Assembly (NCBI GenBank): GCA_023392475.1
Contig: JAEVZA010000374.1
Span: 42,442-106,441 of the forward strand
DNA from: Actinomycetes bacterium
GTDB lineage: Bacteria > Actinomycetota > Acidimicrobiia > Acidimicrobiales > Microtrichaceae
Direction of reading: 5' to 3'
Length of the DNA: 64,000 nt
Positions 7,549 to 15,483 of this stretch are shown here, piece after piece. Made by a program: the position numbers and the translations under genes. Position 1 is the stretch's first letter, and every line of letters starts with the position of its first letter. A model generated the notes under the pieces. The model was not told where the DNA came from. It saw only the letters and a list, made by a program, of their open reading frames with translations, and did no database searches.

Positions 7549-8799
7549 ATGGCTGGTGCTCGCCGGGCGCTACTGGTGCTCGTACTCGTTGTCGGAGTCG
7601 CGGCCTGCGGCACACCACCGCCCCCACCGACTACCACCTCGAGCACGACGACATCGACTACCACGAGCTCGACCACGACGTCTTCCACGACCACATCGAC
7701 AACGACGTCGACGACCACCACGACGCTGGTCCCGACGGGAGCGACGAAGATCGCCAGTCAGTGGCTCCACTCGTGCGCGGTGATCGGCACCGACGTGAAG
7801 TGCTGGGGACGAAACGACACCGGCGAACTGGGGGATGGGACCACGGTGGCCCGGACGAAGGCGGTCAAGGTCCTCGGACTGCCTCCAGCGACGGACGTCG
7901 CAACCGGCTGGTACCACACGTGTGCGATCGTCGTCGGAGGCGACGTGAAGTGCTGGGGATCCGAAGGCTCGTGGGGATCGCTGGGAGACGGCGGCGCCGT
8001 CAACCTGGTGGAGTCGACACCCGTGTCGGTCGTCGGCCTGCATGGTGCGGTGCAGCTCGCGGCAGGAGCGAACCACACGTGCGCGATCGTGACCGGTGGC
8101 GCGGTCAAGTGCTGGGGCGAGAACGCCGGAGGCCAGCTCGGTGACGGGACCGGACTCAACTCGGCGTCGCCGGTGGACGTGGTCGGCCTGGCCGGGGCGA
8201 CGCAGATCGCAGCCGGCGACAACTTTACGTGCGTCCGCGTCGCCGGCGGAGTGAAATGCTGGGGTTCTGACGACACGGGCCAGCTCGGACGCGGCATCGG
8301 GACGGGCGGATCAACCGCTCCGGTCGACGTCATCGGCGTGTCCGGCGTGACCGACATCGGTGCTGGCGAGTTCTCCGCCTGCGCAGTGGTGATCGGTGGT
8401 GCCATCAAGTGCTGGGGAAGCAACGGGAACGGTCGGCTCGGCAACGGCACCGAGACGGTGAGCGAGCCCACCCCAGTCGCTGTCACCGGTATCACCGGCG
8501 CCACCGCCGTTGCTCCCGGCTGGTACCACACGTGCGCTGTCGTGGCTGATGGTGCCGCGAAGTGCTGGGGCTACGGCATCTACGGCGCGCTCGGCCACGG
8601 CGAGTTCGTCGACTCCCTCGTCCCAGTCGACGTCGTCGATGTCGCCGCGGCGACCCAGATCGCGTCCGCCTACCACCGCTCGTGCGCACTTCTCCCCGCA
8701 GGGGCCGTCAAGTGCTGGGGCTACAACTACGACGGCGAGCTTGGCAACGGCACGCCCTTCTACGCGACAGCGAACCCCGTCGACGTCGACTTGTCCTAG
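7549..8799 (+). CDS. RCC1-repeat lipoprotein, seven blades (copy B)
   Basis: A 416-residue lipoprotein. The ATG at 7549 is set by GGAGGG 7 bases upstream. The signal peptide ends VAACG (lipobox). A Thr/Ser-only linker of about 35 residues then acts as a spacer from the membrane. Seven RCC1 blades follow, each with a KCWG core (for example VKCWGENAGGQLGDG), and paired cysteines recur in the blades. It is a paralogue of 5496 and 11296 but differs by the mucin-like linker, which is probably glycosylated. It likely presents a binding propeller on the cell surface; the ligand is unknown. Confidence 0.9.
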   Translation: MAGARRALLVLVLVVGVAACGTPPPPPTTTSSTTTSTTTSSTTTSSTTTSTTTSTTTTTLVPTGATKIASQWLHSCAVIGTDVKCWGRNDTGELGDGTTVARTKAVKVLGLPPATDVATGWYHTCAIVVGGDVKCWGSEGSWGSLGDGGAVNLVESTPVSVVGLHGAVQLAAGANHTCAIVTGGAVKCWGENAGGQLGDGTGLNSASPVDVVGLAGATQIAAGDNFTCVRVAGGVKCWGSDDTGQLGRGIGTGGSTAPVDVIGVSGVTDIGAGEFSACAVVIGGAIKCWGSNGNGRLGNGTETVSEPTPVAVTGITGATAVAPGWYHTCAVVADGAAKCWGYGIYGALGHGEFVDSLVPVDVVDVAAATQIASAYHRSCALLPAGAVKCWGYNYDGELGNGTPFYATANPVDVDLS

Positions 8800-8832
8800 G
8801 TCCGGAGCAGATCGACGAGGAACGACAGTTAC

Positions 8833-8862
8833 TGCCGGATGTGCACGTCGTAGTGCCGGCTC
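8833..8862 (+). repeat. Boundary element copy, fullest form
   Basis: TGCCGGATGTGCACGTCGTA followed by GTGCCGGCTC. GCCGG and CCGGC can pair around the GTGCAC centre. It sits between RCC1 copy B and the minus-strand lipoprotein. Confidence 0.65.
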
Positions 8863-8904
8863 GTAGCTCCGTTGGTGGGACCGTCGTCGCCGAGTGCTGG
8901 CTTG

Positions 8905-9873
8905 TCAGTCGCCTTGTGCATGCCAGACGACCATCAGGGTGGGACGGTCTGGTTCCCGGTACACGTCGACGGTGGCGGTGTCGCCGTTCGTCCAGTACCA
9001 GCTCTCCTTGCGCACACCCTCCTGCGCCGACGTGGAGTGGTGTTCGTAGCCGGCCCGGAACGTCGTTCGGAACGAAGCGACCACATCCGCGACATCACCG
9101 TCGACGCGGAGCACCGCCACCGGGGTGTCGATGTCCGCCGACATCTCCGGGACACCCGGCGGACCCACCAGCGCAGCCCCCGGCGGGACTCTGAACGCCG
9201 GCCCAGTCTGCGTCCCCGGCTCGAAGGGTTCGCCCACCTTCGGAAGCGTCGTGGGCCAGTGGGGGTCGGACCCACGCCCGAGGCCGGACACGGGAGCACC
9301 CACAACGAACCCCGACGCGCCCAACGGCCACGGTTCGGTCAGACGGTGCACGGTGATCCAGACGTGCGACACCGGCATGAAGCCCGGCAGCCCGGCCGAC
9401 TGGGTGTAGTCGACCCGATAGACGAGCCGATCATCGGCCGACTCGGACGCAGCAGTGCACGATGTCACCGGCACCGCACCCGGCCGTGTCGAGCCGGTGC
9501 GGACACAGGTCGAAGCCGGGACCGCGAGGCCGAGCTTCGACGCCTGCGCTGCGTAGTCCGCCAGCACCGCCTGGACATCGCCGGTAACGACTGCCAGTGC
9601 GCTCCAACCGAGATCACGATCCGGCCCGCCAGCCGTGAGGAACAGTTGCTCCGGGATCGGGCCGACGAGACCACGAGAACCTTCGACGATCACGATCCCG
9701 TCGCGCAGCGCCGTCCCGGGCGCCAACGTCGACCCTGAGAGAAAGGGCACCGAATCGATCACGTCAGTTGCGATCGACGCCTTCACCGTTGCAGGAGGCC
9801 CGTCTCCGGACGCACAGGCACCGAGCGCCAACGCGACGGAACACACGACTCCAGCCACCCAACACTTCCTCAC
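8905..9873 (-). CDS. Hypothetical lipoprotein
   Basis: A 322-residue exported protein. The GTG at 9873 gives a clean signal peptide VRKCWVAGVVCSVALALGAC with a lipobox at LGAC. The longer frame adds a non-signal-like lead. The mature part is mixed alpha/beta with no motif I recognise. It contains Cys pairs (ASTCVRTG, VTSCTAAS) and an aromatic C-terminal strand region (KESWYWTNGDTATVDVYRE). It lies alone between two boundary elements, in the opposite orientation to its neighbours. Function unknown. Confidence 0.75.
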   Translation of the reverse strand: MRKCWVAGVVCSVALALGACASGDGPPATVKASIATDVIDSVPFLSGSTLAPGTALRDGIVIVEGSRGLVGPIPEQLFLTAGGPDRDLGWSALAVVTGDVQAVLADYAAQASKLGLAVPASTCVRTGSTRPGAVPVTSCTAASESADDRLVYRVDYTQSAGLPGFMPVSHVWITVHRLTEPWPLGASGFVVGAPVSGLGRGSDPHWPTTLPKVGEPFEPGTQTGPAFRVPPGAALVGPPGVPEMSADIDTPVAVLRVDGDVADVVASFRTTFRAGYEHHSTSAQEGVRKESWYWTNGDTATVDVYREPDRPTLMVVWHAQGD

Positions 9874-9923
9874 GACACCAGTGTGCTGGGCCCCACGAGC
9901 GATCACTAGTCAGCAACGGATAG

Positions 9924-9950
9924 TGCCGGATGTAGTGACCCGTATCCGGC
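9924..9950 (+). repeat. Boundary element copy with perfect hairpin
   Basis: GCCGGAT and ATCCGGC are perfect 7-base arms separated by 12 bases that include AGTGACCC, the right-half motif. This is the best paired copy of the family. Confidence 0.65.
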
Positions 9951-10061
9951 GATCTGGGGCACTCGCGACGGGATGCTCAACGTCCTGCGACTGTTTCCGG
10001 GCAGTGGCAGTCGTCCGACGAAATCTTGCCCTCGTCGAATGGGACGTCGCTGATGCGTAGA

Positions 10062-10069
10062 TGCCGGTC
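10062..10069 (+). repeat. Weak boundary element copy
   Basis: TGCCGGTC just after a TAG, 138 bases after the previous element with no convincing gene between. It is possibly a degenerate boundary flanking an empty unit. Confidence 0.3.
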
Positions 10070-10107
10070 TCCGAAGGACGTCCGGGAGCGCGTATTCAAC
10101 GCGGCGG

Positions 10108-10407
10108 CTAGGCCGGAACCTTGTCAGCGAGTAGGTCGATCTTCTCGACCTGTGGCTCGGAGAAGAGAACGCCGGTGTTGGGTCCGAGCGCCTGACCCAC
10201 CCCGCCGGCGAGGTGGGCATCTCGGGCCTCGTCATCGGGGAACACATCGAACACGCCAAACGTCGAGGGGCCGAACTGGATGGCGAACCAGGCGATGGTT
10301 CCTGGCTCGTCCATCACGATCGACCGAGCACCGGTGAGGAACTCTGCGAGCTCTGCTTCCTTGCCGGGCATGGCTTCGAGACGCACGAGGAGAGCTTTGG
10401 TGAGCAT
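10108..10407 (-). CDS. Antibiotic biosynthesis monooxygenase (ABM) family protein
   Basis: A 99-residue ferredoxin-like fold protein, the usual size for the ABM/YgiN/quinol-monooxygenase family. Supporting features are the first strand LTKALLVRLEAMPGKEAELAEFL, the central DEPGTIAWFAIQFGPSTFGVFDVF and the following helix DDEARDAHLAGGVGQAL. Such small enzymes oxidise quinones or aromatic intermediates without a cofactor, or act as heme- or polyketide-related dimers. The substrate here is unknown. AGGAG lies upstream of the ATG. It is a stand-alone unit between boundary elements. Confidence 0.85.
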   Translation of the reverse strand: MLTKALLVRLEAMPGKEAELAEFLTGARSIVMDEPGTIAWFAIQFGPSTFGVFDVFPDDEARDAHLAGGVGQALGPNTGVLFSEPQVEKIDLLADKVPA

Positions 10408-10564
10408 GGGACGGGCTCCTGCCTTGAGAGCATGCTGCGACCCACATGGCCACGCATGACCCCTACCCGGATGGCGGAGGATGAACCAGCCGGCAGTATC
10501 CCGACCGATCTGTCCAACACGTGTCCCATTAGGTGCCGTTCGGGGGCAGGTGGTGGACGCGTAG

Positions 10565-10582
10565 TGCCGGCTACCTGTCGGC
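10565..10582 (+). repeat. Boundary element copy
   Basis: TGCCGGCTACCTGTCGGC with GCCG/CGGC arms. It overlaps the TAG stop of the minus-strand gene that ends at 10571, so the element supplies that stop codon. Confidence 0.5.
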
Positions 10583-11074
10583 GCCTCCGTCCACGACTCC
10601 TGTTGCGTTCAGACTGGCGAGGTCGTCGGGCGAGCTGAGGAACCGGGTCGACAACCGACGTATCCAGGGATGCTCGCGTACGTCGAAGGTCGGGAGCAGC
10701 ATCCGAGTGCCGTCTGGAAGAGCGAGTTCGGGAAGGTCGGCCCCGTAGAACCACGGCACCGACCGCGTTCGGATGCACTCGAGCGCGTCAGTGATCCCTT
10801 CCCGCGGGATCGAGGTCGACGTCAGGTACGAGTACATCGTGACGGCGTCGGGTCTGACCCGGACACGCGGCCACAGCGCCGCCCACAGGAAAAGAGCCGC
10901 CGGCAGCCCGAGAACGACAGTCCCGACGCCCCAGCCATAGTGGAACCCGGACCAGATCAGCAACGCCGTGGCCGCCAACCCGAACGCGGCGAAGACGGCG
11001 CCTTGGCCGACGAGGACGCCAGGTCCCCAGTAGGTCCCGCATCGGAGCGGCCGCTGTTCCAAGCGCTCAACCAC
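10571..11074 (-). CDS. Membrane protein with PH-like domain
   Basis: A 167-residue protein with two transmembrane helices (about residues 23-45 and 48-68). A cytoplasmic region follows beginning RVRPDAVTMYSYLTSTSIPR, the pattern of bacterial PH-type (DUF2244/bPH-like) domains in actinobacteria. Those proteins are small membrane components of unknown function. It starts with GTG. It is alone between boundary elements at 10565 and 11145. Confidence 0.6.
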   Translation of the reverse strand: MVERLEQRPLRCGTYWGPGVLVGQGAVFAAFGLAATALLIWSGFHYGWGVGTVVLGLPAALFLWAALWPRVRVRPDAVTMYSYLTSTSIPREGITDALECIRTRSVPWFYGADLPELALPDGTRMLLPTFDVREHPWIRRLSTRFLSSPDDLASLNATGVVDGGADR

Positions 11075-11144
11075 AGTCGGAGTGTGGGACGGCTACCCTC
11101 GAGTAGCAAGCGATGGGCTGCACACCGAGTCGTTGTGCACTTGA

Positions 11145-11178
11145 TGCCAGATGTGCACGTAGTGCCCCATCTAAGCCG
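11145..11178 (+). repeat. Boundary element copy with compensatory arm change
   Basis: TGCCAGATGTGCACGTAGTG followed by CCCCATCTAAGC. The left arm reads AGAT where other copies have GGAT, and the right arm reads ATCT where the copy at 9944 has ATCC, so pairing is kept. Confidence 0.6.
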
Positions 11179-11201
11179 TGATCGCCGGTCCTTCGGTCGA
11201 A

Positions 11202-11217
11202 TGGGGACTCGTCCCCA
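11202..11217. promoter_or_regulatory. Perfect palindrome upstream of RCC1 copy C
   Basis: TGGGGAC-tc-GTCCCCA has 7-base arms about 80 bases before the GTG start of the next gene. It could be an operator or a leader hairpin. A TTACGCT -10-like motif follows near 11231. Confidence 0.35.
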
Positions 11218-11295
11218 CTCGGCAGCGCGAAGCACGCGACTTACGCTCTCGTGTCGAAGCGGGGCTCCGTCAGGTGGTGGATCGAGGGGGAACCT

Positions 11296-12372
11296 GTGAA
11301 CCGATTCCGTTCGTTCCTGGTCATGTGCGGGCTGGGACTGATTGCTGCAGCGTGCACGACGCCTCCGTCCAGCCCTCCCGTCCCACCGTTGCCCGACGCG
11401 CCGGCGGCGACGATCAGCGCCGGCTACGGCAGCAGCTGCGCCCTGATGGTCGATACGACAGTGCGTTGCTGGGGACTCGCTAAGCCACCGGCGAATCAGT
11501 CGGGGGTCCCAACCATCCACAAGATCCCGGTACAGGTCCCTGGGCTGACCGGTGCGGTCGAGGTGGCCACCGGCACCGATGAGGATTGCGCACGGATGCC
11601 CGATGGAACGGTCGGGTGCTGGGGTTCGGGGCCCCTCGGGGACGGGACCACGTCATCCTCGTCGACTCCGGTGCCAGTCGCTGGCATCTCCAATGCAGTT
11701 TCGCTCTCCGGCGACTGGCCCTGCGCCGCGCTCGCAGACGGAACAGTCCGGTGCTGGGGCCGGCAGATCGGAACAACCCCAGTCACGGTTGCGGGCCTGA
11801 GTAACGCCGTGTCCGTTCATGGTTCCTGTGCGATCCTCGCCGATGGCTCCGTGTCCTGCTGGACCATTGCGATGGTTGCCGCTCCCTTGGCGGGGCTCAG
11901 CGATGTCGTTGCACTCGACGCCCCAGGGGGCAGCTTCCAGGGGTGCGCCGTGACTGCCGACGGCACCGCCCATTGCTGGGGGTCGGGCTACAACGGGCAG
12001 CTCGGTGACGGCACGTACACGCCGTGGTCGCCGACGCCTGTCACGGTGTCCGGGCTGACTGACGTCGTCGACGTCGCAATGGCTGGCACAAACGGAGCGT
12101 GTGCGAGTCTTGCCGACGGGACTGTCCGTTGCTGGGGCGACAACAGCGCCGGTCAGCTCGGTAATGGATCCACGATCGAGAAATCTTCGTTACCGGTCAA
12201 CGTGAGTGGGCTCACCCACGCTGTTGCGGTCTCGGGAAGTTCGCCCGGCCACATGTGTGCCCTACTCGACGATGGACAGGGACGCTGCTGGGGTGACAAC
12301 GAGTACGGCCAACTCGGCAACGGATCCCAGACCAACAGCAACCTGCCGGTCAAGGTGCAGGGCCTCAGCTAG
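11296..12372 (+). CDS. RCC1-repeat lipoprotein, seven blades (copy C)
   Basis: A 358-residue lipoprotein. The GTG at 11296 gives the signal peptide VNRFRSFLVMCGLGLIAAAC with lipobox AAAC, and GGGGGAAC lies just before it. Seven RCC1 blades follow with RCWG/CWG cores (for example VRCWGDNSAGQLGNG); the fourth is degenerate (CWTIA). Cysteine pairs recur as in the two paralogues. It is a surface-anchored propeller with an unknown partner. It is less similar to copies A and B in its blade tips, suggesting an old duplication or separate arrival rather than recent copying. Confidence 0.9.
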   Translation: MNRFRSFLVMCGLGLIAAACTTPPSSPPVPPLPDAPAATISAGYGSSCALMVDTTVRCWGLAKPPANQSGVPTIHKIPVQVPGLTGAVEVATGTDEDCARMPDGTVGCWGSGPLGDGTTSSSSTPVPVAGISNAVSLSGDWPCAALADGTVRCWGRQIGTTPVTVAGLSNAVSVHGSCAILADGSVSCWTIAMVAAPLAGLSDVVALDAPGGSFQGCAVTADGTAHCWGSGYNGQLGDGTYTPWSPTPVTVSGLTDVVDVAMAGTNGACASLADGTVRCWGDNSAGQLGNGSTIEKSSLPVNVSGLTHAVAVSGSSPGHMCALLDDGQGRCWGDNEYGQLGNGSQTNSNLPVKVQGLS

Positions 12373-12421
12373 GAACCCGGACGTCCGCTGGACGTCTCCG
12401 AACTTCATCGGCGGCACTGAA

Positions 12422-12454
12422 TGCCGGATGTGCTCCGGCCTACATGAGCACCCG
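12422..12454 (+). repeat. Boundary element copy
   Basis: TGCCGGATGTGCTCCGGC forms a 6-base hairpin GCCGGA/TCCGGC, and GTGCT can alternatively pair with AGCAC further on. Confidence 0.6.
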
Positions 12455-12482
12455 TCGTCCTCACCCAGCAGCGCCGGCGCCG

Positions 12483-12746
12483 TCAGCTGTTCGACGACAG
12501 CGGATACGTCCGGAATGGCCGAACAGAGTCCGCCACGTAGCGCCAGGAGTCCTGGTCCGCCCGGTGGTAGTCGACCTCGACGAGCTCACCTTCGTGCAGC
12601 TCCCGGAAGCCTTCGCCTTCGATCATGGCGAAATGGACCCACACGTCTCCGAGGAGGTCGGGGCCTTCGATGCCGCCCCATCCCTGGTCGGCCTTCCAGA
12701 ACTTCACGGTCCCGCGGCCCGTGTGAGTCGCTCGACGCCAGCGCAT
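12483..12746 (-). CDS. Cold-shock-domain-like protein with degenerate RNA-binding motif
   Basis: An 87-residue protein matching the CspA fold. GTVKFWKADQGWGGIEGPDL corresponds to the family's GTVKWFNxxKGFGFI, followed by GDVWVHF (family DVFVHF) and a hydrophobic strand GELVEVDYHRA. The RNP1 aromatic core is altered (QGWGGI instead of KGFGFI), so nucleic-acid binding may be weaker or changed. Such small proteins bind single-stranded RNA or DNA. It is a stand-alone unit between boundary elements, unlike housekeeping csp genes. Confidence 0.75.
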   Translation of the reverse strand: MRWRRATHTGRGTVKFWKADQGWGGIEGPDLLGDVWVHFAMIEGEGFRELHEGELVEVDYHRADQDSWRYVADSVRPFRTYPLSSNS

Positions 12747-12851
12747 GGGTCTGAGGGTAGAAGTCCAGACGCGGCAGCGTTGTGGGAGTTACGGCCGAGC
12801 GCTGGTTCGGCGCGCACAGCTTCCACTGGGTGACCCGTTGGAAACGCCTAT

Positions 12852-12870
12852 TGCCGGCTCTGCACCTAAG
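12852..12870 (+). repeat. Boundary element copy
   Basis: TGCCGGCTCTGCACCTAAGC shares the CTAAGC end with the copy at 11145. It lies in a 300-base stretch (12747-13046) in which I see no gene. Confidence 0.5.
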
Positions 12871-13046
12871 CGAGGATTGGCTGATGTCGTGCGCCCCTCG
12901 AACCGGCACCGCCAGACGACGTCCTGATCGCACGTTCCTCACGTCGCACCGCGCCGTGACCGGATCGAGGTCCTCGTGCCAGTGCGATCGAGGCGACTGG
13001 GACGCTGCAAGGCAGGCGGTGGCTCCGAACCATTCGATGACGTGGG

Positions 13047-13685
13047 TCAGAACTTCGATGCGACCTGCTGCGCCACGGCGATCGTGACCTGCTGCGTGCG
13101 CGGCCATTGCAACGGACCGGGTGACTTCGCCCACGTGTCGGGTCCTTCGGCGTCGTTGGAGACCCAGATGACGATGGCACGGTCCCCGGCCGGAAGCGAC
13201 GCCTGGCCGCGGAAGTGGCCGCCGCGCTGAAGCTGGACGATGTAGGCGCTGGGGATCGCGACGCCGGGAACGGGCGGGAGGTGCTGAGCGGGATCATCCG
13301 ATAGGTCGGTGTTCGGCGGTGGGTACTCGACGTCGGAGGAGATCGACCACTCGCCGGAGCGGAACGCACACGGCGGCACGCCGGGAAGCGTCGGGTCGGC
13401 GATCGGGTGCACCTGGGTGACGGAGACACGGAGCGCCTTGGCGACGTCGGTGGCGGTGAGCGGCCCGCATGTGAACGGAGGCAGCGTGGTCGTGGGTACC
13501 GTCGGCGGGGCCGTGAGTGTGGTCGCCATCGAGAACGCGGTCGTCGTCGGGGCGGCCGGTGCGCCGGCGTTGCCGAACGCGCCGCAACCGGAGAGCACGG
13601 CGGCCGCGGCGACGAGCCACGCCGCCTGGCAGGAGCGTCCCAGCGCAAGAACCCTTCGGCGTCGCAGGTCATGCCTCCCGGTCAT
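13047..13685 (-). CDS. DUF3558-like lipoprotein
   Basis: A 212-residue lipoprotein. The ATG at 13685 gives an Arg-rich start and a hydrophobic segment ending in LSGCG (lipobox). A Thr/Pro/Ala linker precedes a domain starting FTCGPLTATDVAKALRVSV with a second Cys (GVPPCAFRSGEW). This is the C-L-T-x-x-D...C-x-F layout of DUF3558 lipoproteins of actinobacteria. Their function is unknown, though they are thought to be envelope-associated. It is divergent from the 13798 gene, with only about 110 bases between the starts. Confidence 0.7.
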   Translation of the reverse strand: MTGRHDLRRRRVLALGRSCQAAWLVAAAAVLSGCGAFGNAGAPAAPTTTAFSMATTLTAPPTVPTTTLPPFTCGPLTATDVAKALRVSVTQVHPIADPTLPGVPPCAFRSGEWSISSDVEYPPPNTDLSDDPAQHLPPVPGVAIPSAYIVQLQRGGHFRGQASLPAGDRAIVIWVSNDAEGPDTWAKSPGPLQWPRTQQVTIAVAQQVASKF

Positions 13686-13797
13686 CAGTCCCAGTGAACC
13701 CTGGTCCGAGCGCGGACCGTCAAACGGAGCCAGATGTTCCAGCGGAGTCTTCGGGGTGAACCTGACGAGGGGCCGCCCTCGGTACCGTTGAGGATTG

Positions 13798-14247
13798 GTG
13801 GTGGGAGTAGGCGACAGCGACGGGTGCGGGCGGAGCGGAGTCGGCTGTCGGATCGCGCATCGAGTCCGTCTGCCCTTGTTGGGCGTGCTTCTCCTCACCA
13901 GCGGCTGCGCCGGAGCCACCCGGTCCTTCGGGAACGAGCTGGACAGCTACTACCGATCAGTCCTCTCCGGTGATGGAGCGGCTGCGTACGGACTGCTCTG
14001 CGCACACACGCGCGCTGAGCTTCCGGATCCCGGCGCTCTGCTTCGTGCGGCCAACGCTCAACGTGGGGCACTCTCGCTGACTGGCAAGTACTTCTTCCTG
14101 CGCGGTGACGACAACCTTGGCGAAGCCGTCTTCTCCAAGCGTCACGATGACGACGCCACGCTGGAGATGCCCGTTGAGTGGCACGCCGGCAGACCAACCT
14201 TCTGTCCGTCGGCCGAGAGTCCCTTCGGCAACGTGACAGACGAATAG
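13798..14247 (+). CDS. Small hypothetical lipoprotein
   Basis: About 149 residues. A TACCGT -10-like motif at 13782 sits just before a run of TTG/GTG codons, so I place a leaderless start at the GTG at 13798 (TTG 13795 or GTG 13801 are alternatives). A hydrophobic segment ends in LTSGCAG (lipobox). The mature part (LDSYYRSVLSGDGAAAYGLLC) resembles small DUF4878/NTF2-like lipoproteins whose cone-shaped domain binds unknown ligands. It shares a unit with the divergent DUF3558-like gene. Confidence 0.6.
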   Translation: MVGVGDSDGCGRSGVGCRIAHRVRLPLLGVLLLTSGCAGATRSFGNELDSYYRSVLSGDGAAAYGLLCAHTRAELPDPGALLRAANAQRGALSLTGKYFFLRGDDNLGEAVFSKRHDDDATLEMPVEWHAGRPTFCPSAESPFGNVTDE

Positions 14248-14280
14248 CGGCTCAACCCCGCGCACGCCCACGGCACGTAA

Positions 14281-14297
14281 TGCCGGATGTGCCCGGC
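14281..14297 (+). repeat. Boundary element copy
   Basis: TGCCGGATGTGCCCGGC, with GCCGG/CCGGC arms. It lies between two plus-strand lipoprotein genes. Confidence 0.6.
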
Positions 14298-14368
14298 TCG
14301 AGGCCGAGGCTGATGCCGAGTCGGCTCGGGGCCGGCGTAGATCGACTCGGGGTAGTTACCGTTGGGTG

Positions 14369-15067
14369 ATGGCGAGCCATCCCCTCCGTCACCGCGTTGT
14401 GGTTCCATCATCGATCTGCTGCGCGCTGCTCCTGGCTTCCGGAGCCGCGGGCTGTGCCCGGAGCGACTCGCCCTCCAGCGCCAGCCCAACGACCACGACC
14501 ACGCAAGCGCCGCCAACGACGACAAGCGCGGACTCGGCCGAGTTCAGCGTGTCGGGAGCCTGGATCGTCCGCACTGACCGGCCGACGGGATCCTCCGAAC
14601 CGTGGGTCCACTTGAACCGTCAGCCGGAGCTCGCGAACTTCGCCACGTACAACGCGGACCTCAGCCTCTCGCCTGATGGGTCACTGCTCGCTGTCGCGGC
14701 CACTGGCTACCCGCGTACCGCGCAGCCGGGTCTCGCCCGTTCCGTGCTGTACCTGGCATCCACGGAGCGGGCTGATGACCTACGGCGAGTCGACGCCGGG
14801 CTGGCATCCCCAGGTCTCGCCCGGTTCAGTCCGGACGGCAGATGGCTCGCGGTGATCGGCAGCGGCGGCCTCGCAGTGGTGCATTCAAGTGGCGGACCAC
14901 CCGCAAGCGTCACGAACTCCGACGACATCGGTTACGCCCAGGACGCGACCTGGTCCGCTGATGGCCGGCGACTGTCCGTCTCCAACCGCACCAACCGCGG
15001 AGCGCCGTGGACGACCATGTTCGACATCGACCCGTCCACCGGGGCCGCTCGACAGGTGCCCAGCTGA
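14369..15067 (+). CDS. WD40/PD40-like beta-propeller lipoprotein
   Basis: A 232-residue lipoprotein with lipobox AAGCA, a Ser/Thr/Pro linker, then propeller strands. The repeats LSPDGSLLAVAATG, FSPDGRWLAVIG and WSADGRRLSVSN follow the S-x-DG-x-x-x-A-V pattern of PD40 (TolB-like) blades. Only three or four blades are present, so it is shorter than a full propeller. It may be a truncated or oligomerising protein. A TACCGT -10-like motif is 8 bases upstream of the GTGATG start. The partner is unknown. Confidence 0.75.
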   Translation: MASHPLRHRVVVPSSICCALLLASGAAGCARSDSPSSASPTTTTTQAPPTTTSADSAEFSVSGAWIVRTDRPTGSSEPWVHLNRQPELANFATYNADLSLSPDGSLLAVAATGYPRTAQPGLARSVLYLASTERADDLRRVDAGLASPGLARFSPDGRWLAVIGSGGLAVVHSSGGPPASVTNSDDIGYAQDATWSADGRRLSVSNRTNRGAPWTTMFDIDPSTGAARQVPS

Positions 15068-15195
15068 GCACCGGGCGCCGGGAAGCGGAACGCTTCCCCC
15101 AACGGGATGTCGACCTCGCGATCGTTACCAGGAACGCACGCGCGCGGGCGGGTGTTCGCGCGGGACGCCCGCACGCGACTCGTACGCTCACGCTG

Positions 15196-15447
15196 TTGGA
15201 TCACGACGCCCAAGGCGTCACGTACGAGCTGACGCGAGAGAAGGCAGGGCTGCTCAGAGGACTCGCGTTCTGGGTTCGGGCGCTGCTGGCACTTGCCGAC
15301 ACGGCCGGTTGGGCCGACAGCGACTACGACGGCGGCCGCTGGGTCGTGTGGTCGAACGACCCGGCACGGACGTCGGCGAGTGTTCGAGTCAAGCGATCGA
15401 TACGCCGCGGAGACACGCCTCAAGGCCCTGCAGCGCGGCGACGGTGA
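15196..15447 (+). pseudogene. Frameshifted second copy of the 83-residue protein gene at 7127
   Basis: It aligns base by base with 7127-7378, including the upstream GACTCGTACGCTCACG and the downstream boundary. Three changes mark decay. The ATG has become TTG, one base is inserted near 15362 within the codons after WSND, and the original stop is lost. Before the insertion the protein is almost unchanged (LTREKAGLLRGLAFW). After it the frame reads unrelated Arg/Pro-rich sequence to a TGA at 15447. It was probably once a functional duplicate. Confidence 0.7.
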
Positions 15448-15448
15448 G

Positions 15449-15456
15449 TGCCGAGA
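15449..15456 (+). repeat. Degenerate boundary element
   Basis: TGCCGAGA occupies the position of TGCCGGCT in the homologous unit at 7379, after the decayed duplicate. Confidence 0.4.
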
Positions 15457-15483
15457 GCTCCAGCGGCCGCGCGCCGAACCTCC

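Noticed and set aside
14249..14367. Canonical integron attC ends: GCTCAAC (RYYYAAC) and GTTGGGT (GTTRRRY) flanking the element at 14281
   Set aside because: The pair is not repeated at the other boundary elements. Such 7-base patterns occur by chance about once per kilobase, and GTTGGGT overlaps the promoter of the next gene.
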